From positions 232,801,872 through 232,865,871 of the forward strand of contig NC_077233.1 in the NCBI RefSeq assembly GCF_027887165.1: a stretch of 64,000 nt of DNA, written 5' to 3'. Of this stretch, positions 1 to 12,009 are shown piece after piece; position 1 is the stretch's first letter; every line of letters begins with the position of its first letter. Position numbers and translations under genes: made by a program. The notes beneath the pieces are model-generated. The model made no database searches. It was given only the letters and a program-made list of their open reading frames with translations, and was not told the origin of the DNA. The stretch is from Monodelphis domestica. Lineage: Eukaryota; Chordata; Mammalia; Didelphimorphia; Didelphidae.

Positions 1-2867
1 TATACAAAAATACAAACTGCCTAGACTAACAGAAGAAGAAATAGAATTCTTAAATAATCCCATATCAGAAAATGAAATCCAACAGGCCATCAAAGAACTC
101 CCTAAGAAAAAATCCTCAGGGCCCAACAAATTCACCAGTGAATTCTATCAAACATTCAGAGAACAGTTAATCCCAATACTATACAAACTATTTGACATAA
201 TAAGCAAAGAGGGAATTCTACCAAACTCCTTTTATGACACAAACATGGTACTGATTCCAAAACCAGGCAGGTCAAAAACAGAAAAAGAAAACTATAGACC
301 AATCTCCCTAATGAATATAGATGCAAAAATCTTAAATAGGATACCAGCAGAAAGACTCCAGCAAGTGATCAGAAGGGTCATCCACCATGATCAAGTAGGA
401 TTTATACCAGGGATGCAGGGCTGGTTCAATATTAGGAAAACCATCCACATAATTGACCCCATCAACAAGCAAACCAACAAGAACCACATGATTATCTCAA
501 TAGATGCAGAAAAAGCCTTTGATAAAATACAACACCCATTTCTATTAAAAACACTAGAAAGCATAGGAATAGAAGGGTCATTCCTAAAAATAATAAACAG
601 TATATATCTAAAACCATCAGCTAATATCATCTGCAATGGGGATAAACTAGATGCATTCCCAATAAGATCAGGAGTGAAACAAGGATGCCCATTATCACCT
701 CTATTATTTGACATTGTACTAGAAACACTAGCAGTAGCAATTAGAGAAGAAAAAGACATTGAAGGCATCAAAATAGGCAAGGAGGAGACCAAGTTATCAC
801 TCATTGCAGATGACATGATGGTCTACTTAAAGAATCCTAGAGATTCAACCAAAAAGCTAATTGAAATAATCAACAACTTTAGCAAAGTTGCAGGATACAA
901 AATAAACCCACATAAGTCATCAGCTTTTCTATATATCTCCAACACAGCTCAGCAGCAAAAACTAGAAAGAGAAATCCCATTCAAAATCACCTTAGACAAA
1001 ATAAAATACCTAGGAATCTATCTCCCGAGACAAACACAGGAACTATATGAACATAACTACAAAACACTCACCACACAACTAAAACTAGACTTGAGCAATT
1101 GGAAAAACATTAACTGCTCATGGATAGGATGAGCCAATATAATAAAAATGACCATCCTACCCAAACTTATTTATCTATTTAGTGCCATATCCATGGAACT
1201 CCCAAAAAATTTCTTTACTGATTTAGAAAAAACCATAACAAAGTTCATTTGGATTAACAAAAGATCAAGGATATTCAGGGAAATAATGAAAAAAAAAAAC
1301 ACAAATGAGGGGAGCCTTGCAGTCCCAGACCTAAAACTATATTACAAAGCAGCAGTCATCAAAACAATTTGTTACTGGCTAAGAGACAGAAAGGAGGATC
1401 AGTGGAATAGACTGGGGACAAGCGACCTCAGCAAGACAGTATACGATAAACCCAAAGATCCCAGGTTTTGGGACAAAAATCCACTATTTGATAAAAACTG
1501 CTGGGAAAATTGGAAGACAGTGTGGGAGAGATTAGGAATTGATCAACACCTCACACCCTACACCAAGATAAATTCAAAATGGGTGAATGACTTAAACATA
1601 AAGAAGGAAACCATAAGTAAATTGGGTAAACACAGAATAGTATACATGTCAGACCTTTGGGAGGGGAAAGACTTTAAAACCAAGCAAGACATAGAAAGAA
1701 TCACAAAATGTAAAATAAATAATTTCGACTACATCAAATTAAAAAGCTTTTGTAAAAACAAATCCAATGTAACTAAAATCAGAAGGAAAACAACAAATTG
1801 TGAAAAAATCTTCATAAAACCCTCTGACAAAGGTTTAATTACTCAAATTTATAAAGAGCTAAATCAATTGTACAAAAAATCAAGCCATACCCCAATTGAT
1901 AATTGGTCAAGGGACATGGATAGGCAGTTTTCAGATAAAGAAATCAAAACTATTAATAAGCACATGAAGAAGTGCTCTAAATCTCTTATAATCAGAGAGA
2001 TGCAAATCAAAACAACTCTGAGGTATCACCTCACACCTAGCAGATTGGCTAACATAACAGCAAAGGAAAGTAATGAATGCTGGAGGGGATGTGGCAAAGT
2101 AGGGACACTAATTCATTGCTGGTAGAGTTGTGAACTGATCCAACCATTCTGGAGGGCAATTTGGAACTATGCCCAAAGGGCGATAAAAGACTGTCTGCCC
2201 TTTGATCCAGCCATAGCACTGCTGGGTCTGTAACCCAAAGAGATAATGGACAAAAAGACTTGTACAAAAATATAAATAGCTGTGCTCTTTGTGGTGGCCA
2301 AAAATTGGAAAATGAGGGGATGTCCATCAATTGGGGAATGGCTGAACAAATTGTGGTATATGTTGGTGATGGAATACTATTGTGCTCAAAGGAATAATAA
2401 AGTGGAGGAGTTCCATGGAGCCTGGAACGACCTCCAGGAAGTGATGCAGAGTGAGAGGAGCAGAACCAGGAGAACATTGTACACAGAGACAAACACATTG
2501 TGGTATAATCGAACGTAATGGACTTCTCCATTAGTGGCGGTGTAATGTCCCTGAACAATCTGCAGGGATCTAGGAGAAAAAACACTATTCATAAGCAGAG
2601 GGCAAACTGTGGGAGTAGAAACACGGAGGAAAAGCAACTGCCTGAATACAGCGGTTGAGGGGACATGACAGAGGAGAGACTCTAAACGAACACTCTAATG
2701 CAAATATTAACAACATGGCAATGGGTTCGAATCAAGAACACATGTGATACCCAGTGGAATCACGCGTCGGCTACGGGGGGTGGGGGGAGGAAAAGAAAAT
2801 GATCTTTGTCTTTAATGAATAATGCATGGAAATGATCAAATAAAATACTATAAAATTAAAAAAAAAA
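1..2867 (+). mobile_element. L1 LINE, 3' part (ORF2 C-terminal two thirds, 3' UTR, poly-A)
   Basis: A single reading frame runs from position 2 to the TAA at 2516-2518 and reads as L1 ORF2, the endonuclease/reverse transcriptase of this non-LTR retrotransposon. It enters from the left edge, so the 5' part is outside the window. Reverse transcriptase blocks are clear: the PKPGRS and YRPISL motifs near 255-310, SIDAEKAFD near 500-525, [10 protein letters not shown] near 672-701 and the catalytic IADD at about 806-817, where the usual phenylalanine is isoleucine but both aspartates remain. The frame is broken by TGA at 1130-1132, TAG at 2123-2125 and two more stops near 2230 and 2278, so it is not functional. 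A 3' UTR of about 350 bases ends in an A-run at 2858-2867 behind an AATAAA-like signal. Confidence 0.95.
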
Positions 2868-2987
2868 GTGATCATAAAGCATGGTTTTAACCATGTCATG
2901 TACCTATTTGTCAACTCTAGTGACTCCCTTTCACTTCCAGTGTGTTAAGGGTAAATTTTTAAGGTTGAGACTGAATATATTATTTAA
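2868..2987. other. Short unassigned intergenic stretch
   Basis: This sits between the L1 poly-A and the split LTR. I recognise no gene or repeat in it. Confidence 0.4.
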
Positions 2988-3134
2988 TGGTCACCAGGGA
3001 TTTAAATTCTAAATACCAATGAAATACTCAAGTCAGAATAGAATTTTATAGTGATTTATTTACAACAGAAGGAAGAAATTAAGAATGAGGGAGAAAGAAG
3101 AAAAAGGGTAGAAGATCTACTCCAGTCTGGCCTG

Positions 3135-3455
3135 TGTAAAAATGGAGATTTGAACCCCAGACTTCAATTCCCAGAAGTCCTTCTTACTTCCCAGAATTCC
3201 TTATAATCTCACCTGAGTCTCCACCTGGGTGAGAACACAATTGAGTATTTAAAGGTCTCACTCCAGCTCCACTTTTTTTTTTGGTCTCTCTATTTGGCAC
3301 ACAAGATGTAGTAAGTGAATTTGAATGGGCTAATGTGCCCTGGGCACATGTTTTTCTTATTTTGTATTTTCTTTATTCCTTGATTGCTAATAATCTTTAA
3401 TAAACCTCATAAAAATATAATACTTTTATTACAAGAGACTAATTTAACTGTTACA
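3135..3455 (+). repeat. 5' LTR of element A
   Basis: It starts TGTAAAAATGG and ends TGTTACA. A TATTTAAAGG box lies near 3246 and AATAAA is at 3399-3404. The following bases, where the primer-binding site should be, are degenerate compared with copy B. Confidence 0.85.
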
Positions 3456-4034
3456 GTTAATGGCAATCACTAGATTGGATGAGAACTTCTCAAATTTTTT
3501 TTTTAAAAAGTTAGCCTAGATAATTATCTTTTTAAGCCACATTTCTCTGGCCAAGGTTTTTTTTACCCTTGCAAAGCTATTGTTGATTCAGCTTGTTCCA
3601 GCCATCCACTCCATACCTTCTTGATTCAGATCACTCACCTCGTGTGCAATCCAGACACAGATCACTCTCCCGGTCACGACCGGCCCAGCTCCAGACCCGG
3701 CCCCAGCAACTGGCCTCCGAGCCAGATCAAATATCACCCCAGGCTGCTGGTAGGAGACCCAATTTCTTCAGGATCAAAAACCAGCTGGTAAAAACGGGGG
3801 TGATTTTTCCTTAGGCTACAATTAGCCTCCATGTGGCAAGGGGCAGGGGACCATAGTGGGGTAGAAAGAGAAGGACGAGACTTTTCCAAACAGGAAGTTA
3901 CAAGCATGGCTTATTTAAAAGGATATTTTTGAGTGCACTGGTCCTTTTATTGATCTTACCTGAGATTCAGGGGAAAAATTCAGCTCCCTGCAAGTCTTTG
4001 GCCTAATTTGAGATCCCAAAAACCCACCCTCACT

Positions 4035-4232
4035 ATGGGGAGGCAGCTCAGTAGCTCAGTGCATTGAGAGCCAGGCCTAGAGATGGAAGGTCCTGGTTAA
4101 AATCTGGCTTCAGACATTTCCTCACTGTGTGACCCTGGGCAAGTCACTTGACCTGCATTGCCTACCCCTTACCAATCTTCTGCCTTCTGACAATAGGCAT
4201 CTAAATGGATAATTAATTTAAAAAAAACAAGG
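4035..4232 (+). repeat. tRNA-derived SINE (SINE1_MD-like), + copy
   Basis: It has the full marsupial SINE layout: a GGCAGCTCAGTAGCTCAGTG head, a degraded GGTTAAAATCTGG B-box region, then GTGACCCTGGGCAAGTCACTTG and a CTTCTGCCTT tail. It is inserted in the internal part of LTR element A. Confidence 0.85.
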
Positions 4233-4245
4233 AACTTTATTTTTA

Positions 4246-4427
4246 TTTTTAAATACTTACCTTCTGTCTTGGAGTCAATACTGTGTATTGGCTCCAAGGC
4301 AGAAGAGTGGTAAGGGCTGGGGAATGGGGGTCAAGTGACTTGGGAAGTGTCTGAGGCTAGATTTGAACCTAGGACCTCTCATCTCTAGGCCTGGCTCTCA
4401 ATCCACTGAGCTACCCAGCTGCCCCCA
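4246..4427 (-). repeat. tRNA-derived SINE, minus copy beside an opposite copy
   Basis: This is the reverse complement of the same SINE: CTTACCTTCTGTCTTGG at the low end and CTACCCAGCTGCCCCC at the high end. It lies head-to-tail opposite to the + SINE just upstream, making a small inverted repeat within element A. Confidence 0.85.
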
Positions 4428-6294
4428 AAACAAGGAACTTTAAAGAAACTGAAGGTTATATTTTTAAGGCTTTTCAGACTCTAATGTTTTATAAAATATC
4501 TCTGTATTTTATTGCATTTTGCTGATTGTTTTATTTAAGATTTAATTTTGTTGGTTTCAAGTTCATATATTAATGCATTCAATACTATTCTGTTACACTG
4601 AATTGTTTTAATGTACTGGGTTTTAACTACTGCTATATTCTGTTGCCTTTTCCCCTATAACTACACTGAACAAACATTGAATAAGCCCATATAAAATCAG
4701 TTTTGACTTTGTAAATTGTCACATAGAGGATAGATGGACTTCATCAGAACATTGCTATAATTTTATAACAACCTTTGGAAAATTTAATGAACTAAATATC
4801 TCAAACTGATTTTAAGGGGTCTTTAGACATGATTTTTAGAATTTTTTTTAACAATCTCTGGTCATTTTGCCTTCCCCTAACAGGAGGTAAGGTCCATTTT
4901 AGTAGCTGAAGTGAAATACAATTTTAATCCCCACCTCCCACATTTATAAAAATGTAAACGGATGGGACATCACAGTCTCATAACAAAGGAGCTGGGAAGT
5001 TAATCCCAGGGCATATAATATATACATATATTAATCCCAGGGCATATATAATCCCTGGAGCACTCCCAAAAGTGGAGCAGCTCTCATTTATAACTCTTCA
5101 GCTCACTTTACCCAACATCAACAGTACAGGGGTTTGGGTTTTTCCTAGACTCCTCTGCCACATTTTAAAAAATGATATCTAGATTTCTTGATGATGTTCT
5201 AGACCCAAATAAGTTTTACTTTGCTTAAAAATATGTTTGCCAAGGTTGAAACATTGCTACACCTGAAAAATGTGACAAGTATCCATTTTTTCTTTAAATG
5301 TCATACAACTTATGTAAAAAAATGATAGTGGTTTTTGTTTGCTATTGTAATTAACTGGACTATTGATAATTTTGGGGATATTGATACCTACATATTTGTA
5401 CTACTGTTCTTTATTAAAAAAAAACTGTTACTTTGTAAAATTCATTTGCTTGTACTCACAATGGATCATGGTCGGATATGAAGAGGAAATGGATCTCATT
5501 TTTGATGAGAAAGCCTTGTATTCTATATTTCCTTAGGTGACACAGTGTGTCAATGATTATAAGCTATATTTTTGAATTTTAAAATTTTCTTGCAAGTGCA
5601 ATATACTATGTCAGTTTTTTATTTTTTTCTCCTTTTTATATTTGAAGCACATGTAACCAGTATTAAGATTTTCTTTAACTTTTTTTGATTTAGCAGTAAT
5701 ATAATTTTAAAATACATTTGCTATAATGTCAATGCATGCCCTCCAAAGCTTGAGACTATAAAAATGATGCCACTAATTGTTTTAAAAAAATATGGGACCT
5801 TGCTTAATGATTCTGTCCAATTTCAGGGCAAGATATACAAAAGAGCCATTGCACAGGGCCAAAGAAGCACAAAGCTAAACCTGAATAGTGCCAAAAAGAG
5901 CACATAGGAAATATTAACGTGGACTTGAGGTTGTGACACTTGGCATATGTTGTTGTGGCCTTCCTTGTATCCACACTCTTCTTGAAAATACTTACAGACA
6001 AGTATCTCAAATTTGGCTCCTACCTGGCTTCTATAATCTAGTCCCTTTTCTGTTTTTCATAGTGTGGCAACTTTATGTAGTCCTGGCTACTGGCTGGGTA
6101 AATATTTACTTGCTTATATCATTTTAATTGGGCCCTGATTCAAGGACCTGTTATAGATTTATTTTTCCTTTACTTTACTAGCAATTAATTGGTTTTGTTC
6201 TCTTTTCCTTTTATCCACAAATTATTGCAATCTTTAAGTTAATTATACATCTATGATCCTTTGGGGAAACTTTTCCCAATAGGATCACAGGGAG

Positions 6295-6633
6295 TATAAA
6301 AATGGAGATTTGAACCCCAGACTTCAATTCCCAGAAGTCCTTCTTACTTCCCAGAATTCCCTATAATCTCACCTGAATCTCCACCTGGGTGAGAACACAA
6401 TTGAATATTTAAAGGTCTCTCTGCCTCCCAAGACACTCTTCTTCTGCTTGTAAGCACACGCGTCTCTCTACTCGGCTCGCAAGATGTAGTAAGTGAATGT
6501 GAATGGGTTAATGTGCCCTAGGCACATGCTTTTCTTATTTTGTGTTTTCTTTATTCCTTGTTTGCTAATAATCCTTAATAAACCTCATAAAAATATAATA
6601 CTTTTATTACAAGAGGCTAATTTAACTGTTACA
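6295..6633 (+). repeat. 3' LTR of element A
   Basis: It is homologous to the LTR at 3135-3455. The first bases read TATAAAAATGG in place of TGTAAAAATGG, a terminal mutation. It ends TGTTACA and is followed by the CCTG target duplication. Confidence 0.85.
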
Positions 6634-7189
6634 CCTGAGCCAAAGAGAGTTCAGAGACCTCAACCAAGGGACCTTCCCAAAGATTAAATCTAGCTCGGCT
6701 TCCAGCCATGAGGCTTCCTCCAAGATGAGGGGCTTCCTTGGAGGCTGGTGCCTTCAGAAAGTCAGGGAAAGAGAATTCAGCCTGTAAATGATAATACTAA
6801 ATGAATTTTTACAAGCCTTAACACTCACCATGTGGTCGCCTAAGAGAAGCAGTCACAGGTCTCCCTGCTCCAGCCCTCCAGGTCAAGAACCACCACAAAA
6901 GATGCCCCCCCATCCCTATCACAGGAAGTGATATGAAATATAAAGTCAGTTCTTTACATTACTTCCTATGTCTCACATGTACCAATGGTGGCTTAAACTT
7001 GGCTTAGGACAGCCCAGGGGGTCAGTCAGTTGTTTCTGATTTGTCACTTGCTAGCACACACGGGTCACAAACCATCCTTCCCCACACTTAATTCTTAAGT
7101 GGGGATGTATACATTCCTGGTTGCTAAAATTCTAAAAACTAAGCAGGGTGGAGTAAATCTAAAATTCACAATCATCAAATATATATAAA

Positions 7190-7388
7190 TATTTTTTAAA
7201 CCCTTACCTACCATCTTAGAATCAATACTATGTTAAATTTCCAAGACAGAAGAGCAGTAAGAACTGGGCAAAGGGTGTTAAGTGATTAACCCAGAGTCAT
7301 ACAGCTAGGAAGAGTTTGAGGCCATATTTGAACCCAAGACCTCCTGTCTCTTGGACTTTCAATCCAGTGAGCCACCTAGCTGCCCCAT
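7190..7388 (-). repeat. tRNA-derived SINE, minus
   Basis: It begins TTTAAACCCTTACCTACCATC and ends GCCACCTAGCTGCCCC, the two ends of the marsupial SINE in reverse. Several substitutions suggest an older copy. Confidence 0.85.
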
Positions 7389-7394
7389 CAAATA

Positions 7395-7866
7395 TATCTT
7401 CTATTCAGTATTTCAACCCCTTCATAACCTAGCTCTACTCTCACCTTCCCAGTTTTCCCAGTTTTTTTACACCTTACATCCATTCTCCTTCTTCCCCCAA
7501 AGTACATTTTGATCCAGGAACATTGTCCTCCTTGACATTTCTCCCAAAGTACATTCTACTTCTAAACTATGCATTTTCATTGGCTATTCCTCATGCTCAT
7601 AAAGCTTTCCTAGCTCATTTCTGTTCCCTGGAGCTTCCTTCAAAGTTCTGCTTTCTACAGGGAATTTTTCCCTTACCCTCTGCTGGTTATTTCCAATTTA
7701 TCCTGTATACATCCTATTTATAAATATGTATATATATTTTCATGTTGTCTCCCTTGTTAGACTGTGAGTTCCTTGAGAGCAGGGACTGTCTTTCACTTTT
7801 CATTCTCTCCAGCTCTGACACAGTACTCGGCACAAAATAGTTGTTTAATAAATGTTTATTTATTCA
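7395..7866 (+). repeat. L2-type LINE 3' end
   Basis: The end carries the L2 signature: GACTGTGAGTTCCTTGAGAG, then GCAGGGACTGTCTTTCAC, and a final TTTAATAAATGTTTATT. Short open frames here are remnants or chance. Confidence 0.7.
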
Positions 7867-7879
7867 CTGACTCCAAGTC

Positions 7880-8265
7880 AGTCTTATCCACTGTGTCAAG
7901 TAGTTCCTTATATTCATGGACCACAATTATTTAGCTATTCCTCAGTCAGTAGGCATCTACTTTGTAAAGTTCGTTATTATTACAAGTGTTGCTATAAACA
8001 TTTTGGTGTATGTGGGTCTCTTCTGTCATTGATCTTCTTGGAACACATGCTTAACCAAGGGAATATCTGGTCAAAGAAGATGGTCATTTTAGCCACTTTT
8101 TTAAAGCATATCTCCAAATACAGTTTTAGAATGGTTGGTCTCATTCCCAGTTCTACCAAGCGTGCCTTGATTTCAGTTGTTCTGGAGCTGACTTGAATTG
8201 GCTCACATCATTGTGAACATTTACTGCTCAGGAACTTGCTATAAATGCTATAAATAAGGGCTCCC
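7880..8265 (-). repeat. Old L1 fragment, minus
   Basis: The reverse complement resembles the C-terminal part of L1 ORF2 and its 3' region. The target-like blocks TTAGCTATTCCTCAGTCAG and GTTGCTATAAACATTTTGG are diagnostic of marsupial L1. It is heavily decayed. Confidence 0.6.
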
Positions 8266-8503
8266 TTTATTGTTTTTTTTTAAATTGTTTAGATAAAGGA
8301 TAGAGAAAATGTTGATGCAAAGTAAACTTAAAAGTGTGTTGTGGATACTTTTTTTTCTTTCAGAGTTGTGGTTTTTTTAAACATCTAACATCATAGCATT
8401 GAGTCTATTCCCATCGTTTGTTTTCTCTGCCAGTTTGTTGATTTCGAAATGAAAACTTGTCTTGATTTTTATTTTGGTTATTTCTAGACCTTTGGAGCAG
8501 TAT

Positions 8504-9540
8504 TTCATGTACTTCTTTTTTTTTCTTCCCTTTTAAACATTTTATTTGGTCATTTTAAAACATTATTCATTAAAATCAAAGATCATTTTCTTTTCATCCT
8601 CACCCCCCACCCCTCCCATAGGTGATGCGTGATTCCTCTGGGTATCACATGTGTCCTCAATCCAAACTCATTTCCATGTTATTGGTTTTTGCATTAGGGT
8701 GTTCATTTAAACTCTTTCCTCAATCATATCCCCTCCCTCCCTGTAGTCAAGCTGTTGCCTTTCCTCAGTGTTTTTACTCCCACAGTTTGTCCTCTGTTTG
8801 TGGATAGTGTTTTTCTCCTAGATCCCTGCAGATTGTTCAGGGACATTGGATTGATACTAATGGAAAAGTTCATTACATTTGATTGTACCACAGTGTATCA
8901 GTTTCTGTGTACAATGTTTTCCTGGTTCTGCTCCTCTCACTCTGCATCAATTCCTGTAGGTTGTTCCAGTTCCCATAGAATTCCTCCACTTTATTATTCC
9001 TTTGAGCACAATAGTATTCCATCACCATCAGATACCACAATTTTTTCAGCCATTCCCCAATTGAAGGGCATCCCCTCATTTTCCAATTTTTTTTGCCACC
9101 ACAAAGCACAGCTAAGAATATTCTTGTACATGTCTTTTTACTTATTATCTCTTTCGGGTACAAACCCAGTAGTGCTATGGCTGGGTCAAAGGGCAAACAG
9201 TCTTTTGTGGCCCTTTGGGCATAGTTCCAAATTGCCCTCCAAAATGGTTGGATCAATTCACAACTCCACCAGCAATGAATTAATGTCCCAACCTTGCCAC
9301 ATCCCCTCCAGCATTCATTACTTTCCATAGCTGTCATGTTAGCCAATCTGCTAGGTATGAGGTGATACCTCAGAGTTGTTTTGATTTACATCTCTCTGAT
9401 TATAAGAGATTTAGAGCACTTCTTCATGTGCTTATTAATAGTTTTGATTTCTTTGACTGAAAACTGCCTATTCATGTCCCTTGACCATTTATCAATTGGA
9501 GAATGGCTTGATTTTTTGTACAATTGATTCATGTACTTCT
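8504..9540 (-). mobile_element. 5'-truncated L1 insertion, minus, with 13-bp target duplication
   Basis: The L1 body at 8517-9527 is flanked by an identical 13-bp duplication, TTCATGTACTTCT, at 8504-8516 and 9528-9540. A T-run at the low end is its poly-A. The C-terminal ORF2 frame (complement of 8873-9346) is open to its natural end, and has the intact tryptophan-rich HCWWSCELIQPFW block that is broken in the L1 at the left edge of the window. The insertion is therefore relatively young, though severely 5'-truncated and not mobile by itself. Confidence 0.93.
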
Positions 9541-9692
9541 TAATATTGTACAATTCTTTTTCAAATTTTGTTAATTACTTTTGGTTTTGAATCTTCTAAA
9601 TTTCCTCCAATATTTTTCTCTTTCCTCTTACTCTTCCCCTTCCCAGAGAGCCATCTCTTTTAAGGAAGAATTTTTTTACTTTATTAAAAGTG

Positions 9693-9888
9693 TTTTTTTT
9701 TTAAACCCTTACCTTCCATCTTGGAATCACATGATTCCAAGGCAGAAGAATGGTAAGGGCTAGGCAATGGGGGTTAAGTGACTTGCCCAGGGTCACACAG
9801 CTGGGAAGTGTCTGAGGTCAAATTTGAACCTAGGACCTCCTGTCTCTAGGATTGGCTCTCAATCCACTGAGCTACCCAGCTGCCCCCA
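9693..9888 (-). repeat. tRNA-derived SINE, minus
   Basis: A well-preserved copy, from TTTAAACCCTTACCTTCCATC to GCTACCCAGCTGCCCCC. Confidence 0.9.
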
Positions 9889-10169
9889 AAGTATTTATTT
9901 TTAAAAACATTCTTAGAATATAAATTCTCCTTCTGATTCTGTCAACGTTATATTACATCAGTTCATATAAGTCTTCTCATTTCTTTCTTACCTTATACCC
10001 TTCATAGATATATATTATCCCTGTACAATAGTATTCCATTATATTCACCTATGAAAATGTGTGCAGCTGTTCTCTGGTCGATGGACCTTCCCTTTGTTTC
10101 CAGTTTTGTTCATATTTTTCTTCAATATATTTTAATTTCATAAAATATTCCCCAATTACATGTATGACA

Positions 10170-10370
10170 TATTTTTAGACTCTTACTTTTTATCTTAGAA
10201 TTGATACTGAGTATCAGTTCCAAGGCCAGAGAGTGGTAAGGACTAGGCAACTAGGATTAAGTGACTTGCCTAGGGTCATGTAGCTAGGAAGTATCTGAGG
10301 TCATATTTGAATCCAAGATCTCCCATCTCCAGACCTAGTTCTCTATCCAATGAGCCACCTAATGCCCCAT
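10170..10370 (-). repeat. tRNA-derived SINE, minus
   Basis: An older copy: TAGACTCTTACTTTTTATC at the low end and GAGCCACCTAATGCCCC at the high end. Confidence 0.8.
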
Positions 10371-10484
10371 GTAAGACATTTTAAACATTTTTTTTTTTAA
10401 TTTGAATCCAAATGCTTTCCCTCCCTGGTTTTGATACATTTACATTGTTTTCATTCACATCCCACTTTTTGGGATCTCCTTTTT

Positions 10485-10650
10485 TCTTGTTAGAGATACT
10501 GGAATAATTTGCCATTTCCTTCTCCATCTCATTTGACAGATGAGGAAACTGAGGCAAGTGGTGTTAAGTGACTTGTCCGGTGGGTGTCATGTAGCTTGTA
10601 TCTGATGCTAGATTTTAACTCAGGTCTTCCTGACTGAACTAGCTGCTTAA
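10485..10650 (-). repeat. CORE-SINE (MAR/MIR-like), minus
   Basis: It holds the conserved sequence TGACAGATGAGGAAACTGAG followed by a TTAAGTGACTTGTCC block, the reverse of the MIR-type core and tail. Confidence 0.75.
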
Positions 10651-11804
10651 TTCATTTAGTAGAGGGTCACTGGAGAAGAGGAATATTAATGTGGTTTTTG
10701 AAACTTTGTTGGGGAGCTCCAGAGATTCCTTGGGATCCTCCTTGCTGGTGGCTTTTATCTTCTGGTGGCTTTTAAATTACCTTCAGAATTATCTATACAT
10801 ATGGGTATTCAATATGATTTTAATTAAAGCACTGTTTTCTTCAAACCCTCTGGTAAGTGTGATTCACTGTGCCAGATGCAGGATAATTTGTATGAACGAG
10901 GAGACCAGTTTGGAACCTGGAAATTCAAGCTTCTAGAAGCTTGGGGGTGGGGGGAGAACTTGGTTGGAGTGAAAAGAACTCCTTGGTTTCAGCTTCAGAT
11001 TTTCACATCCCATTCTCCTTGACCAGAGGAAGACTTTGTGCACTCCAAGGAGACTCAAGGATTTTGGATATTTCGTCATCATTCCTAAAGCACTCCCAGA
11101 AGAGTAATATATCTCCCAAAGGGGAGCCACAGAAACACCAGCTGAAATGGGGAAAGGCAGAATTGAGACTCCACAAGGAACACAAAAGAAGCATGTTGGG
11201 GACTTCAGGAAAGTCTTTCAGAGACTGTGAGCTACCCCTTTTCAACATGCCCAAAGGACCCCCAGCTGGGTCTCAGCTGAATCTGCCTGGGGGCAAAGTT
11301 AACCTCCCTGTCCCAGCTGGTTTGCAAAAGTCTGTTACTGGTGTGGGAGTGAGAAGGGAGAGACAGTGTGAAACCAAGTCTTCCCCAGTTCCAGCAATAT
11401 CCTGGCCCACAGCAAATCAAAGTACACCCACCCTGACTTTTGCTTGCTTGCTTGATTCAGCCTGGAAGTAGAGCCCAGATTATTTGCGCTTTAAGCATGT
11501 GCCTTTTCTCATGGCCTTTATGGATTATGGGAGATTATGTCACAGACTTTCAGGAGGATGGTTTATACCATTCCACCCCCTTAAATACCACATCCTAATG
11601 ACTAATGAAGTCTGGCTAAGCAATTGATACCCATGAATAATCAACGGATAAAGCTCAGTGGGGAGAACAATAGCATTAGAAAGTCATCTTGGACCCTTTA
11701 GAGCTTCTCTTTCTAAATTAAGTAGCCCAGAGGTGTGGATCCCCAAATAAAGGTTGGGAGAGTAGCTTGGGGGCATGCACTCCATTAAAAACCAGATTTA
11801 CTTG
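10651..11804. other. Unassigned intergenic region with an open frame on + (10941-11471)
   Basis: I recognise no repeat family here, and base composition is higher in GC than in the flanks. A + strand frame of 176 codons is open at 10941-11471, overlapped by shorter minus frames at 11003-11254 and 11232-11420. The predicted peptide shows no domain, signal sequence or membrane segment that I know, and there is no CpG island or clear splice framework. It may be an old LTR, a non-coding transcript exon or chance. Confidence 0.35.
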
Positions 11805-11945
11805 CTTTGTTGTCTCTCTCTTTAGACTATAAACCCAGCTAGGGCAGGTGAACTGTCCTTTGTCTCTTTTTATATCTCCAGCATTTACCACAGTGCCTGG
11901 CACATAGTATGCCTTTTGATAAGTGTTTCTTAAGTGATTGGTTAG
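11805..11945 (+). repeat. L2-type LINE 3' end
   Basis: The L2 terminal signature is present: TTTATATCTCCAGCATTTAC, CACAGTGCCTGGCACATAGT and a degraded TTGATAAGTGTTTCTTAAG end. Confidence 0.75.
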
Positions 11946-12009
11946 TTGCTTGCTTCTCCTTCCCTGCTTAATAACCACAAAGAATTGGGTTTGAAAGAGA
12001 ATCCAGGTG

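Larger units (their letters stand above)
3135..6633 (+). mobile_element. Non-autonomous LTR retrotransposon, copy A
   Basis: Direct LTRs at 3135-3455 and 6295-6633 are clearly homologous over their whole length. Both end in TTTAACTGTTACA, and both hold a TATTTAAAGG box and an AATAAA signal (3399-3404 in the left copy). The flanks carry a 4-bp duplication, CCTG, at 3131-3134 and 6634-6637, as in class I (gamma-type) endogenous retroviruses. The internal region of about 2.8 kb is AT-rich and has no gag, pol or env frame that I can see; the longest frame is 73 codons at 3593-3814. The same internal sequence recurs on the minus strand at 34736-37772. Two SINEs interrupt it at about 4035-4430. Relative to copy B, about 0.4-0.5 kb near the 3' end is missing. 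Confidence 0.85.
2988..7170 (-). mobile_element. Solo LTR on minus strand, split by a later LTR element
   Basis: The two outer parts, 2988-3134 and 6638-7170, read as one minus-strand LTR. Its TG end is at 7170 and its CA end at 2988. The low-coordinate part resembles the low end of the LTR at 41535-42519, with the same GGTCACCAGGGA start followed by a GAATTTTATAG-like block. The + strand element at 3135-6633 inserted into it. No internal region accompanies it, so it looks like a recombined solo LTR. The outer boundaries were judged by eye. Confidence 0.55.
9541..10480 (-). repeat. Old L1 fragments, minus, interrupted by SINEs
   Basis: Outside the SINEs at 9693-9888 and 10170-10370, the sequence reads as decayed minus-strand L1. 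CAATAGTATTCCATTATATTC near 10025 and the CCCTTTGTTTCCAGTTTTG block near 10090 are typical, and the 3'-end type AATATTCCCCAATTACATG follows near 10145. Confidence 0.6.

Noticed and set aside
391..816. 141-codon minus frame
   Set aside because: It is the antisense shadow of L1 ORF2.
3593..3814. 73-codon frame in element A as a gag remnant
   Set aside because: The Pro/Ser/Arg/Gln-rich peptide has no capsid or nucleocapsid motif, and I did not find it preserved as an open frame in copy B (37400-37640).
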